DNA from: Verrucomicrobiota bacterium
GTDB taxonomy: Bacteria; Verrucomicrobiota; Verrucomicrobiia; Limisphaerales; UBA9464
NCBI GenBank assembly: GCA_947454295.1
Contig: CANGMO010000098.1
Span: 1-7,603 of the forward strand
Length of the DNA stretch: 7,603 nucleotides
Reading direction: 5' to 3'
A program made the translations under genes and the position numbers. Positions 1 to 6,454 of this stretch are shown piece by piece (positions within the stretch are counted from its first letter, which is position 1; each line of letters starts with the position of its first letter). Under the pieces are notes generated by a model, which searched no databases, was not told where the DNA came from, and saw nothing but the letters and a program-made list of their open reading frames with translations.

Positions 1-1669
1 AGTTGTTGGTGTTCCACTGCTGCAACACGGTCACCCCGGCCACTTCACGAATGGTGTACAACGTTTGTCCGGTCCACGCAGCGTCAGCGACTCGGACCGG
101 CAGGCTGCCCGCCTTGGTGAGAGCCGTACCTTCGTACAATTCGCCCGATCCCAGCAACACAGCCCGGGCGTCCGGACTCACGCGAATGGGATGAATCGTC
201 TGAACCTCGCCGTGATACGGCGTCTCCGACTGGGTTCCGAGCGTGCCATTGAGTTCAACGCCTTCCGAATGGAGATCGTTGGGACTGGTATCGTCGCGGA
301 AGTGGTAAACGCGTCGATTGACCGCGCTCCAGATAAACTCGGAAGAGAAGTAGTTCCAGGGGCGGGTGGTGATCAGGGTGCCGCTCTGGTTGTAGGTTTG
401 ATGCGACACCCAGGGTGAAATGGACACGCAGGTGAACAGATACGGATCTGCTGCAGCCATCCCGAGGACTGCAGCTCCAGCGTTCACCAGCGGCACCTGC
501 CCGGTGGCTGCATCGAGATCGAGTTTGTCCACCTGTCCGGACGCAAAGCCGAGATACACGCGGTGGAACTGCTCGGAGTACGCCACCTGGGACGGCGCCC
601 CAACGAGCGGCACCGTCGCGGCATACGCGCGGTTCGACAAGGACCAGCGGAACAGGCTGCGCTGGGCCTGGCTGTAGAGGATCAGGTCCCCCGACCGGTC
701 CCGCAGGATTGTGTCAGGCGTGTAAGCAAGGCCACGTGGATCCACGGGCTTGCCCGGTTCCTCGGCTTTGAGATCCGCGACCGCCAGCGTTCGCACGCCA
801 ATCTCCGAGCCGCTCACGCCGAGCACCGTAATCTGAGTGCCTCGAACAAACAGTGCCTTGGGGGCTGGCACGCCCGCAGTGGCGGATCCGGTGGGAAGGT
901 AGGTCTGGGAAAAGGCGATGACATTCGTGCCCCGCAGCACGATGGGCGTACTGCTTCCGTAGAAATCCAGTGCATCAATGGTGCCCCCGAAACTCCCGGC
1001 GAACTTGAGCGTGTCCCCTTCGTAGACAATGCCCGAGCTGTCGGTTACCCGCCGGCCATCCCCCATCACAAACGTCGGTTCCCCGCCCGGATAGTCACCG
1101 TGATAGGGACTGTCGTTGACCGCACCGAAGGTTCCGTCGGGGTTTAGCACCACCGTGTCGATGTCCGCCGGCGAAATCCCCTGCTCACGTCCGTAAATCC
1201 GCCCCAGCACGCTCGAGAGGCTCGCGCCGCCAAACGCCTTGTAGGTGTATTGCACCTCGGTCACCACCGTGCCATCCGACCGTCGCAGCGACGTGATGTA
1301 CCCGTACGGATAGGCCGGGTGGACCAGGTAGACGAAGTTGGTCCATGGAAGAATCGCCGTTGTGGCCGAGCCGGTGTTCAGCAGGTGCGTCTCCGCGGTG
1401 AGATCGGGTGCATAACGATAGACACTGGTCCCAAACGCGATGTGCAGCGCGTTGGTCTCGGCGAGCATCGAGGTGGGATGGTCCCGCAGGGCGAGTGCAG
1501 GCAGCCACTGACCGGCGGCCAGGTCATAGCGTCGAAGCTCGGGTGGGGAATCGAGCAGCACGTAGGCGATGTCACCCGCGCGCTGTGCCGCGATCCATTG
1601 GGAGCCTTCGGTCAGGAGTGGAGCCAGGCAGAGCCAGAAGCAGCCGAGGCGGGCAATGAGCTGTCGCAT
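1..1669 (-). CDS. Large exported protein with repeated beta-propeller-like modules (N-terminal part, runs off left edge)
   Basis: The frame is open without a stop from the ATG at 1669 to the window edge: 556 codons plus one base, with the 3' end missing. Residues 1-20 have a basic start (MRQLIAR) and a hydrophobic core (LGCFWLCLAPLL), which looks like a signal peptide, so export is likely. The rest is rich in short beta-strand patterns with aromatic and Gly/Asp turns and has no further membrane segment. Two halves match at an offset of 294-298 residues. Residues 45-90 resemble 339-386 (RRYDL against FRWSL, HPTSM against APSQV). LNTG near 97 resembles VNAG near 395. PYHGD at 188 matches PYHGE at 484, and YEGDTLKFAGS at 216 resembles YEGTALTKAGS at 512. 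About 295 residues would suit one seven-bladed propeller per module, which is inference. An in-frame GTG 36 bases upstream is an alternative start, but the ATG places the signal peptide better. No strong ribosome binding site is visible (AAGGA lies about 15 bases upstream). The exact function is unknown. Confidence 0.85.
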   Translation of the reverse strand, partial: MRQLIARLGCFWLCLAPLLTEGSQWIAAQRAGDIAYVLLDSPPELRRYDLAAGQWLPALALRDHPTSMLAETNALHIAFGTSVYRYAPDLTAETHLLNTGSATTAILPWTNFVYLVHPAYPYGYITSLRRSDGTVVTEVQYTYKAFGGASLSSVLGRIYGREQGISPADIDTVVLNPDGTFGAVNDSPYHGDYPGGEPTFVMGDGRRVTDSSGIVYEGDTLKFAGSFGGTIDALDFYGSSTPIVLRGTNVIAFSQTYLPTGSATAGVPAPKALFVRGTQITVLGVSGSEIGVRTLAVADLKAEEPGKPVDPRGLAYTPDTILRDRSGDLILYSQAQRSLFRWSLSNRAYAATVPLVGAPSQVAYSEQFHRVYLGFASGQVDKLDLDAATGQVPLVNAGAAVLGMAAADPYLFTCVSISPWVSHQTYNQSGTLITTRPWNYFSSEFIWSAVNRRVYHFRDDTSPNDLHSEGVELNGTLGTQSETPYHGEVQTIHPIRVSPDARAVLLGSGELYEGTALTKAGSLPVRVADAAWTGQTLYTIREVAGVTVLQQWNTNN

Positions 1670-1838
1670 GAAATCAGGGGATGGTCCTTGAGATGCAACG
1701 CCCACAGCGGGAGGCGGAAGGCGCGACATCGAAAAATGAATCTCTGGGGCACTAAACCGCGCCCCGGCATCCGCGGGCAAGCGGCATCTGATCGCATGGA
1801 ATCCTAAGGTTCTGAAGCCGCCCCCAGCAGGACGCCAA
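1670..1838. other. Intergenic region between the synthase gene and the large exported protein gene
   Basis: These 169 bases separate two genes on the minus strand, so they should hold the end of the upstream transcript and the promoter of the exported-protein gene. No convincing -35/-10 pair or sigma-54 GG-N10-GC element was found on the minus strand. The only structure seen is a short inverted repeat described separately. A small open frame crosses this region and the start of the next gene, but it looks like chance. Confidence 0.6.
1746..1765 (-). terminator. Weak terminator-like hairpin after the synthase gene
   Basis: On the minus strand GGGGC and GCCCC form a perfect 5-bp inverted repeat around a 10-base loop, and a run of five T follows about 8 bases later. 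It lies about 75 bases past the stop codon of the alpha-oxoamine-synthase-family gene, where a terminator would be expected. The stem is short and the T run is not adjacent, so this is only a candidate. Confidence 0.25.
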
Positions 1839-2969
1839 TCAGCGCCGACGCCGCGAGGGTTCCGCTCCGATGAGGGCACCGGTCAGCGCACGGATTTGCC
1901 CGCCGGTGTGTTCGCTGGAAATGCCAAAGCGGAAGAGTCCGCCCGGTGGACCGCCGGGATACCGAATCAGACTGGGAAAGATCCCCGCGGCCACCAGACG
2001 GCGGCGCATCTGTTCGGACTCCGCCGTCGACCGCGGAACAAGTCCCACAATGGGACTCTGCCCAAGGCTGAGATCCGCCCCCGCCTCGGCCAGTCCTGCT
2101 GCCACGAAGGCAGCCCGCACCACCCGAACCCGCGCCCGGAGGCGGTCCCGCTGTTCCAAATCCGCCTCAAGCAGGTGCAATGCTTCCAGGGCAGCCGCAG
2201 CCGCGGCCGGTGGAGGAGGCGTCGTGGACGCAAACGAGGCGCTGCGTCGAACCACTCCTTCCACGTCTCTCGCCGTTCCCAAAATCACCCCACCAAAACT
2301 GCCGAGGGCCTTGCTGAGCGTCGCGGTTCGGATGAGGTGATGCGAAGGCAGCCGCCAGAATTCCGCGGATCCCGCGCCCGTTGCCCCCAGCGTTCCCACC
2401 GCGTGACAATCGTCTACCCAAAGCGTCGCTCCACGCGGCAGGCACTTCCGATACTCCGCCAAGGGCGCCAGCGCCCCGTCCAGAGGAAACATCCCGTCGG
2501 TCGCGAGCAGACAGCGTGCCTCCGGCGGCAGCCGTTTGACCCGGGTGCGCACCGCCGCGACGTCGCGATGCCCGAACGACCACACCCGTGCGTTCATCCG
2601 ACTGATGGCGTCCCGAAGCGGGGGATGCGCCCGCTCATCGATCAGCACGTGCGTGAAGCGGCCCGCGAGCGATTCCGCGAGCGCCAGATTGGCGAGGGCG
2701 CCCGATGCGGTGAGCAGCGCTCGCGGGGCACCGAGGCACCGCGCCAGAGCTAGCTCGAGCTCAACCAGGATCGGCAGGTTGCCGGTGGTGACGCGCGACG
2801 CGCCAACGCTCAATCCGTAGGTGCGAGAGGCCTCCGCGGCGGCGCGGCGCGTGGCGGGATGCGACGCCATGCGGAAGTAATCACAGCCCCCAAAGTAGAT
2901 CCATCGACGCCCGCGCCAGAGCACATGGGTCCGTCCATCGGGAACCAGGGGCTCGGGGAGAAGGCTCAT
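1839..2969 (-). CDS. Alpha-oxoamine-synthase-family PLP enzyme (BioF/KBL/SPT-like)
   Basis: The protein has 376 residues, slightly short for the fold-type I alpha-oxoamine synthases (about 385-400), which condense an amino acid with an acyl-CoA and lose CO2. Family motifs are in order: YGLSVGASR (51-59), TASG (87-90), TDGMFPLDG (157-165), DDCHAVG (186-192), TLSKALGSFGG with the presumed Schiff-base Lys220, and FRFGISSEHT (346-355) with a candidate carboxylate-binding Arg347. Asp186 and His189 match the PLP-contacting Asp and His of BioF. One key position differs: where BioF and KBL have the His that stacks on the PLP ring (the H of HxxLE), this protein has Leu68. The start at 2969 is chosen because it forms an ATGA overlap with the upstream stop and begins just before the family's conserved N-terminal segment. 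The frame stays open further upstream, but only inside the neighbouring gene. No biotin or threonine-catabolism genes are nearby, so BioF or KBL cannot be assigned. A Pro4-Ala6 run lies at 251-260. Confidence 0.88.
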   Translation of the reverse strand: MSLLPEPLVPDGRTHVLWRGRRWIYFGGCDYFRMASHPATRRAAAEASRTYGLSVGASRVTTGNLPILVELELALARCLGAPRALLTASGALANLALAESLAGRFTHVLIDERAHPPLRDAISRMNARVWSFGHRDVAAVRTRVKRLPPEARCLLATDGMFPLDGALAPLAEYRKCLPRGATLWVDDCHAVGTLGATGAGSAEFWRLPSHHLIRTATLSKALGSFGGVILGTARDVEGVVRRSASFASTTPPPPAAAAAALEALHLLEADLEQRDRLRARVRVVRAAFVAAGLAEAGADLSLGQSPIVGLVPRSTAESEQMRRRLVAAGIFPSLIRYPGGPPGGLFRFGISSEHTGGQIRALTGALIGAEPSRRRR

Positions 2970-3637
2970 GGCTGGGTGCGGAAGACACTGGCCACGATGA
3001 CCTCCTTGGTCTTCCACAGGAGCGTCATGGTCAGTGCAACCGGCAGCAGGGTGAGCACGAGGACCAGCCAGGTCTTGGAGTAATCCAGACTGTCCCGGAA
3101 TCGGACCAGCGCGGGAGGGGCGTTCACCCAACGCATCAGCAGTATCTCCCCCACCGCCATCACGACCTGCGACAACACCAGCGCCTGATTGACCCCGGTG
3201 AAGAACCGCGTTTCGGAGCGCAGTGTCTCATCCGGCAGCATGGCGGACAGACGAAGCAGGACATGATTCAACATCAGCAGAAACAGCAGTCCGGAGAACA
3301 CCAGCATCGTCATGCTCTGAATGAAGAAGGGCTCATCGGGATGACGGCTCCACCAGTAGGTGAAGGGGCTGAGGGCCACCAACAGCAGCGAAATCAGGCG
3401 CGCCCGATGCAATGCGGAGGACCAGATCCGTTCCTGCGACTGAAAGTGGCGGAGCTGATGCAGCCCGTAGGCCACCAACAGACTGGCGGCAAGCGCAGGG
3501 ACAGGCCCGTAGCCGCGAAAGCTCTCGTCCATGGCCGTGCGTGCATCGGCCAGCAGCGCCAGCGGCAATCCCCAGAACAACGCCGACAACCCGCGGACCA
3601 CGCGCGCAAGCGAAGGGAGGATTCCGTTGGGATTCAC
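2966..3637 (-). CDS. Six-helix integral membrane protein of unknown function
   Basis: The protein has 223 residues, and I do not recognise the family. Six hydrophobic segments are visible at about residues 16-32, 46-62, 80-96, 105-127, 149-168 and 189-208, so it should be an inner-membrane protein. Charged or aromatic loops separate them, for example HQLRHFQSQER (60-70) and SRHPDEPFF (97-105). I see no metal-binding or catalytic signature. The start is a GTG 37 bases after the speA stop. The next in-frame ATG (residue 36) would delete the first helix, and an in-frame GTG at codon 13 is also possible. No Shine-Dalgarno sequence is evident. Its TGA overlaps the ATG of the downstream PLP enzyme by four bases, which suggests translational coupling and a shared role, for example in handling that enzyme's membrane-soluble product. 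That role is inference. Confidence 0.8.
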   Translation of the reverse strand: MNPNGILPSLARVVRGLSALFWGLPLALLADARTAMDESFRGYGPVPALAASLLVAYGLHQLRHFQSQERIWSSALHRARLISLLLVALSPFTYWWSRHPDEPFFIQSMTMLVFSGLLFLLMLNHVLLRLSAMLPDETLRSETRFFTGVNQALVLSQVVMAVGEILLMRWVNAPPALVRFRDSLDYSKTWLVLVLTLLPVALTMTLLWKTKEVIVASVFRTQP

Positions 3638-3674
3638 ACAGGGAATCGACCGTCGTCGCGCACGCCCGCCGCGC

Positions 3675-5630
3675 TCAACCGATCGAGAGGTAGGTGTAGT
3701 CCTTCAGCCCGCGCTCGTAGTCGTCCAGCAGGCGCATCGCCTCGCTGGGCTTGAGCCGGTCCGATTTGATCGCTGCATCCACCTGCGCCTTCATCTGGCG
3801 CTTGAGCTCGTTCTCGTCGTACTGCACCGCGCCGAGACACTGGATGATCGTGTTGCCCTCGATGACTTCCTCGACGTAGTAGCCTGCCGGCTCGTCGGGC
3901 TCGAGGAACACATGAACCTCATTCACGCGGCCAAAGAGGTTGTGGAGGTCGCCCATGATGTCCTGGTACGCCCCCATGAGGAAGAAGCCGATGTAATAGG
4001 GCTCGGATCCCGTGCCGTTGGCCTTCAATTCGTGCAACGGCAGCGTGTCGCGGACGTCGCGCAGATCGATGAACTTGTTGATCGCCCCGTCGGAATCGCA
4101 GGTGATGTCCACCAGGGTGGCTTCGCGCGTCGGCCGTTCGTCCAGACGGCTGATGGGCATGATCGGGAAGAGCTGTCCCAAAGCCCAATGATCGAGCAGC
4201 GACTGGAATACCGAGAAATTGCAGAGGTACTGGTCACCCAGCGAATCCTCCAGCTTGCGAATCTCCTCGGGCACGTAGGGGCTGCCCCGGAAGGAATCAA
4301 CGACCGCTTTGGCAATCTCCCAGTAGAGCGTCTCGATCTTCGCCTTGTCCGGCAGGTCGAGCAGCCCAAGGGTGAACATGTTGTGGGCGTCCTCCTTGCG
4401 CTCCAGCGCATCGTGGTAGGCCTCCAGCTTGTTGGCCTTCCCAAGATTCCGCCTCAAATCGAGGAGCTCACGGACCAGTGCATGCTCCTGGTCGCCGTAG
4501 GTGAACTGCGGGGAATCCGGGGACTTGTGAATCGTCCCGAATACTTCGACCAACAGTACCGAATGATGGGCCACGATGGCCCGACCGCTTTCGCTGATGA
4601 TGTCCGGATGCGGCACCTTCTCCGCGTTGCAGACGTCGGCAATGTAATAGACGATGTCGTTGGTGTACTCCTGCAGCGTGTAATTGGTGGAGCTGTCGAA
4701 GGCGCTGCGCGATCCGTCGTAGTCGACACCCAATCCGCCGCCCACGTCGAGAAACTCAATGGGAAAGCCCATCTTGTGGAGTTTGGCGTAGAAGCGGCTC
4801 GCCTCCTGGACCGCCTTCTTGACGGTCAGAATGTCAGGCACCTGCGATCCGATGTGAAAATGCAGCAGTCGGAAGCAGTGCTCCAACTTCTCGGCGCGGA
4901 GCAGTTCCGTCGCGGCCAGCAGCTCGGCGGTGCTGAGGCCGAACTTCGCATTCTCGCCGCCGCTCTCTGCCCACTTGCCGGCCCCCTTGCTGAGCAGGCG
5001 CGCGCGGATTCCCACCATCGGCTCCACCCCGACCTGGCGGGACACGGTGATGATCTGCCGGAGTTCCTCCAGCTTCTCCACCACCATGATGACCTTCTTG
5101 CCGAGCTTGATGCCCTGCAGGGCCAGCTTGATGAAGGCAGGATCCTTGTAGCCGTTGCAGATAATCAGTGATCCCGGCTGGTCCTGAAGCGCCATGCCGA
5201 TGAACAACTCGGGCTTGCTGCCCACCTCGATGCCGAAGTTGTACGGCTTGCCCGCATCCAGGATCTCCTCCACGACTTCGCGGAGCTGGTTCACCTTGAT
5301 GGGGAACACGCCACGGTAGATGCCCTGGTAGGCGAATTCGGCGATGCTGGCGCGGAAGGCTTCGTTGAGCGCGGCCACCCGGTCCCGGAGGATGTCCTGG
5401 AATCGAATCAGCAGCGGGAACTTCAGCCCGCGGGCGCGCGCCTCCTCCACCACGTCGGTGAGGTCGACGGCGGCACCTTGGTCGCGACGGGGGCGGGCGA
5501 CCACGCGACCGGCGTCGTTGATGTCAAAGTAGCCAGCGCCCCAACGGTCGATGTTGTAGGTGGTCCGGGCTGTGGTGATGTCCCATCCACCAGGGGTGGA
5601 AGGAAGCGGGGCGGCGTTGGAATCGCTCAT
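3675..5630 (-). CDS. speA: Biosynthetic arginine decarboxylase SpeA
   Basis: This PLP enzyme converts L-arginine to agmatine and CO2, the entry to the agmatine route to putrescine and spermidine. The 651 residues fit the family's usual 630-660. The fold-type III (alanine-racemase-like) barrel motif FPIKVNQ carries the PLP lysine, Lys112. HFHIGSQ (257-263) and GGGLGVDYDGS (297-307) follow, then SGRAIVAHHSVL, and DITCDSDG with the conserved Cys511 of the C-terminal domain. The SpeA signature PYYIGFFLMGAYQDIMGD lies near 544-561. All catalytic motifs look intact. The ATG at 5630 is chosen because the frame upstream runs into the tRNA-Leu gene, while SpeA proteins begin a little before the conserved WDITTARTTYNIDRWG segment, which here starts at residue 16. 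No clear ribosome binding site is seen. It is the first gene of a three-gene minus-strand cluster, with 37 bases to the next gene. Confidence 0.97.
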   Translation of the reverse strand: MSDSNAAPLPSTPGGWDITTARTTYNIDRWGAGYFDINDAGRVVARPRRDQGAAVDLTDVVEEARARGLKFPLLIRFQDILRDRVAALNEAFRASIAEFAYQGIYRGVFPIKVNQLREVVEEILDAGKPYNFGIEVGSKPELFIGMALQDQPGSLIICNGYKDPAFIKLALQGIKLGKKVIMVVEKLEELRQIITVSRQVGVEPMVGIRARLLSKGAGKWAESGGENAKFGLSTAELLAATELLRAEKLEHCFRLLHFHIGSQVPDILTVKKAVQEASRFYAKLHKMGFPIEFLDVGGGLGVDYDGSRSAFDSSTNYTLQEYTNDIVYYIADVCNAEKVPHPDIISESGRAIVAHHSVLLVEVFGTIHKSPDSPQFTYGDQEHALVRELLDLRRNLGKANKLEAYHDALERKEDAHNMFTLGLLDLPDKAKIETLYWEIAKAVVDSFRGSPYVPEEIRKLEDSLGDQYLCNFSVFQSLLDHWALGQLFPIMPISRLDERPTREATLVDITCDSDGAINKFIDLRDVRDTLPLHELKANGTGSEPYYIGFFLMGAYQDIMGDLHNLFGRVNEVHVFLEPDEPAGYYVEEVIEGNTIIQCLGAVQYDENELKRQMKAQVDAAIKSDRLKPSEAMRLLDDYERGLKDYTYLSIG

Positions 5631-5735
5631 CGATCGTTGGTCAGGCGAGCCGGACTCTAGGAACCACGGGCGCGGTTTCAAGAAGCGGGTTGCAAAACTT
5701 GCGGGTCGGCACCACGGGCTGGCTGGATCCGGAAT

Positions 5736-5819
5736 TGGTGGGCGAGACAGGACTTGAACCTGCACGGCTTGCGCCACGGGATCCTAAGTCCCGCGTGTCT
5801 GCCATTTCACCACTCGCCC
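5736..5819 (-). tRNA. tRNA-Leu (anticodon UAG)
   Basis: On the minus strand the acceptor arms GGGCGAG and CTCGCCC pair perfectly over 7 bp. They are followed by discriminator A and an encoded CCA. The anticodon arm is CGGGA-CTTAGGA-TCCCG, and its 7-base loop gives anticodon TAG, which reads CUA and other CUN leucine codons. The T arm has the usual TTCAAGT loop. The long variable arm (GGC-GCAA-GCC) is typical of class II tRNAs such as leucine. The gene is 84 bases including CCA. It lies 105 bases upstream of speA on the same strand, with no clear terminator between, so read-through into speA is possible. Confidence 0.96.
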
Positions 5820-5894
5820 TTCCCTCCGCTCGCGGGCAGGCTATCGCCTCGCCGGCCGCACTGACCACTGAATATTGCCCCCTGAATTCCCACC

Positions 5895-6266
5895 ATGAAC
5901 GCCAAGAAAATCGCTTATTGGGTCACCACCATCCTGTTCTGTGCCATGATGACCATGTCCGTCGTCATGTATTTCCAGGGATCCAAGCAGGTCATCGAGG
6001 GATTCGCGCACCTCGGGTATCCCCCTTATTTCCGCTTCCTGCTGGGAACCGCCAAGGGACTGGGCGTGCTGGCTCTGCTGGTCCCGGGCTTCGCCATCCT
6101 CAAGGAATGGGCTTACTGCGGATTCACCATCACGCTCATTTCCGCCGCGGTTTCACACCTCGCGTCCGGCGACAGCCCAACCCAGGTCATCGGCCCGATC
6201 GTTGGCCTGGTGATTCTCGGCGCCTCGTACGTCCTCCGCCGCGGCTCACCGCGCCAAGCGGTCTGA
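5895..6266 (+). CDS. DoxX-like family membrane protein
   Basis: The 123-residue protein has four predicted membrane helices at about 7-27, 46-63, 72-90 and 98-115, the architecture of the DoxX-like family (DoxX_2 type). Matching features are the LGYPPYFR segment (40-47) before helix 2, LLGTAKGLGVLALLVPG (49-65), KEWAYCGF (70-77) and SHLASGD (87-93). Members are small inner-membrane proteins, some loosely linked to redox or thiol-stress functions. No precise role is established, and none can be read here. The ATG is the first in a frame that begins just before helix 1. It is preceded by CCCACC and no Shine-Dalgarno sequence. The gene diverges from the tRNA-Leu gene across 75 bases, which must hold both promoters. 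No confident promoter elements were picked out. Confidence 0.88.
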   Translation: MNAKKIAYWVTTILFCAMMTMSVVMYFQGSKQVIEGFAHLGYPPYFRFLLGTAKGLGVLALLVPGFAILKEWAYCGFTITLISAAVSHLASGDSPTQVIGPIVGLVILGASYVLRRGSPRQAV

Positions 6267-6294
6267 TTCCATTCCGAGCAGCGCAAGCATCGGT

Positions 6295-6315
6295 GCGGGA
6301 ATTTCCTAGTCCCGC
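6295..6315 (+). terminator. Short hairpin after the DoxX-like gene
   Basis: GCGGGA and TCCCGC form a perfect 6-bp inverted repeat with a 9-base loop, starting 28 bases after the stop codon. No T tract follows, so it is not a canonical intrinsic terminator. It could still pause polymerase or protect the 3' end of the transcript. Confidence 0.25.
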
Positions 6316-6380
6316 TCAGGTAGGCATCCCGCGACCCGGCAGTCTTTCATAACTGGGTAAAGGCAGTGCGTTTATCGCAT

Positions 6381-6431
6381 GGGAATCGGAAGTCCCCAAG
6401 TCATTCAGACTGCCTTGGAACTTCCGTGCCC
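6381..6431 (+). promoter_or_regulatory. Large imperfect hairpin in the leader of the PEP-CTERM gene
   Basis: Nested complementary segments fold into one long stem. GGG (6381-6383) pairs with CCC (6429-6431). CGGAAGT (6387-6393) pairs with ACTTCCG (6420-6426). CCAAG (6396-6400) pairs with CTTGG (6414-6418), with small internal loops and a 13-base apical loop. That gives 15 paired positions, ending 23 bases before the ATG at 6455. No T tract follows, so termination is less likely than a leader RNA structure or a protein-binding palindrome. Confidence 0.45.
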
Positions 6432-6454
6432 TGTCGGTCCAACCATAAACCACC

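Noticed and set aside
563..1147. Plus-strand open frame of 194 codons
   Set aside because: It is antisense to the large exported protein, whose frame is open over the whole region with a signal peptide and repeats. The antisense translation has low-complexity Arg/His/Gly content.
2970..3131. Longer N-terminus for the alpha-oxoamine-synthase-family protein
   Set aside because: The added stretch lies wholly inside the membrane protein gene in another frame and has no resemblance to the family. The ATGA overlap explains the start.
3531..5171. Long plus-strand open frame of 546 codons antisense to speA
   Set aside because: It lies opposite a gene with unmistakable SpeA motifs. Its translation is Val/Leu/Arg/Gln-rich without recognisable domains, as expected for the complement of a GC-rich coding frame.
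5663..5719. Direct repeat ACCACGGGC at 5663-5671 and 5711-5719
   Set aside because: Two 9-base copies in GC-rich spacer DNA, with no link to the tRNA end or to any insertion signature. Not enough for an attachment site or regulatory repeat.
5631..5777. N-terminal extension of SpeA by 49 residues
   Set aside because: The extra codons are read from the tRNA-Leu gene and the spacer, and are not typical of the family. The ATG at 5630 gives normal length.
5736..5819. tRNA-Leu as an integration site for a mobile element
   Set aside because: No integrase, no repeat of the tRNA 3' end elsewhere in the window, and ordinary housekeeping genes on both sides.
6354..6370. Possible sigma-54 promoter for the PEP-CTERM gene (GG-N10-GC)
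   Set aside because: Only the GG and GC dinucleotides and their spacing fit. Most other consensus bases (TGGCAC and TT before GC) are missing, and such a match is expected by chance in GC-rich DNA.
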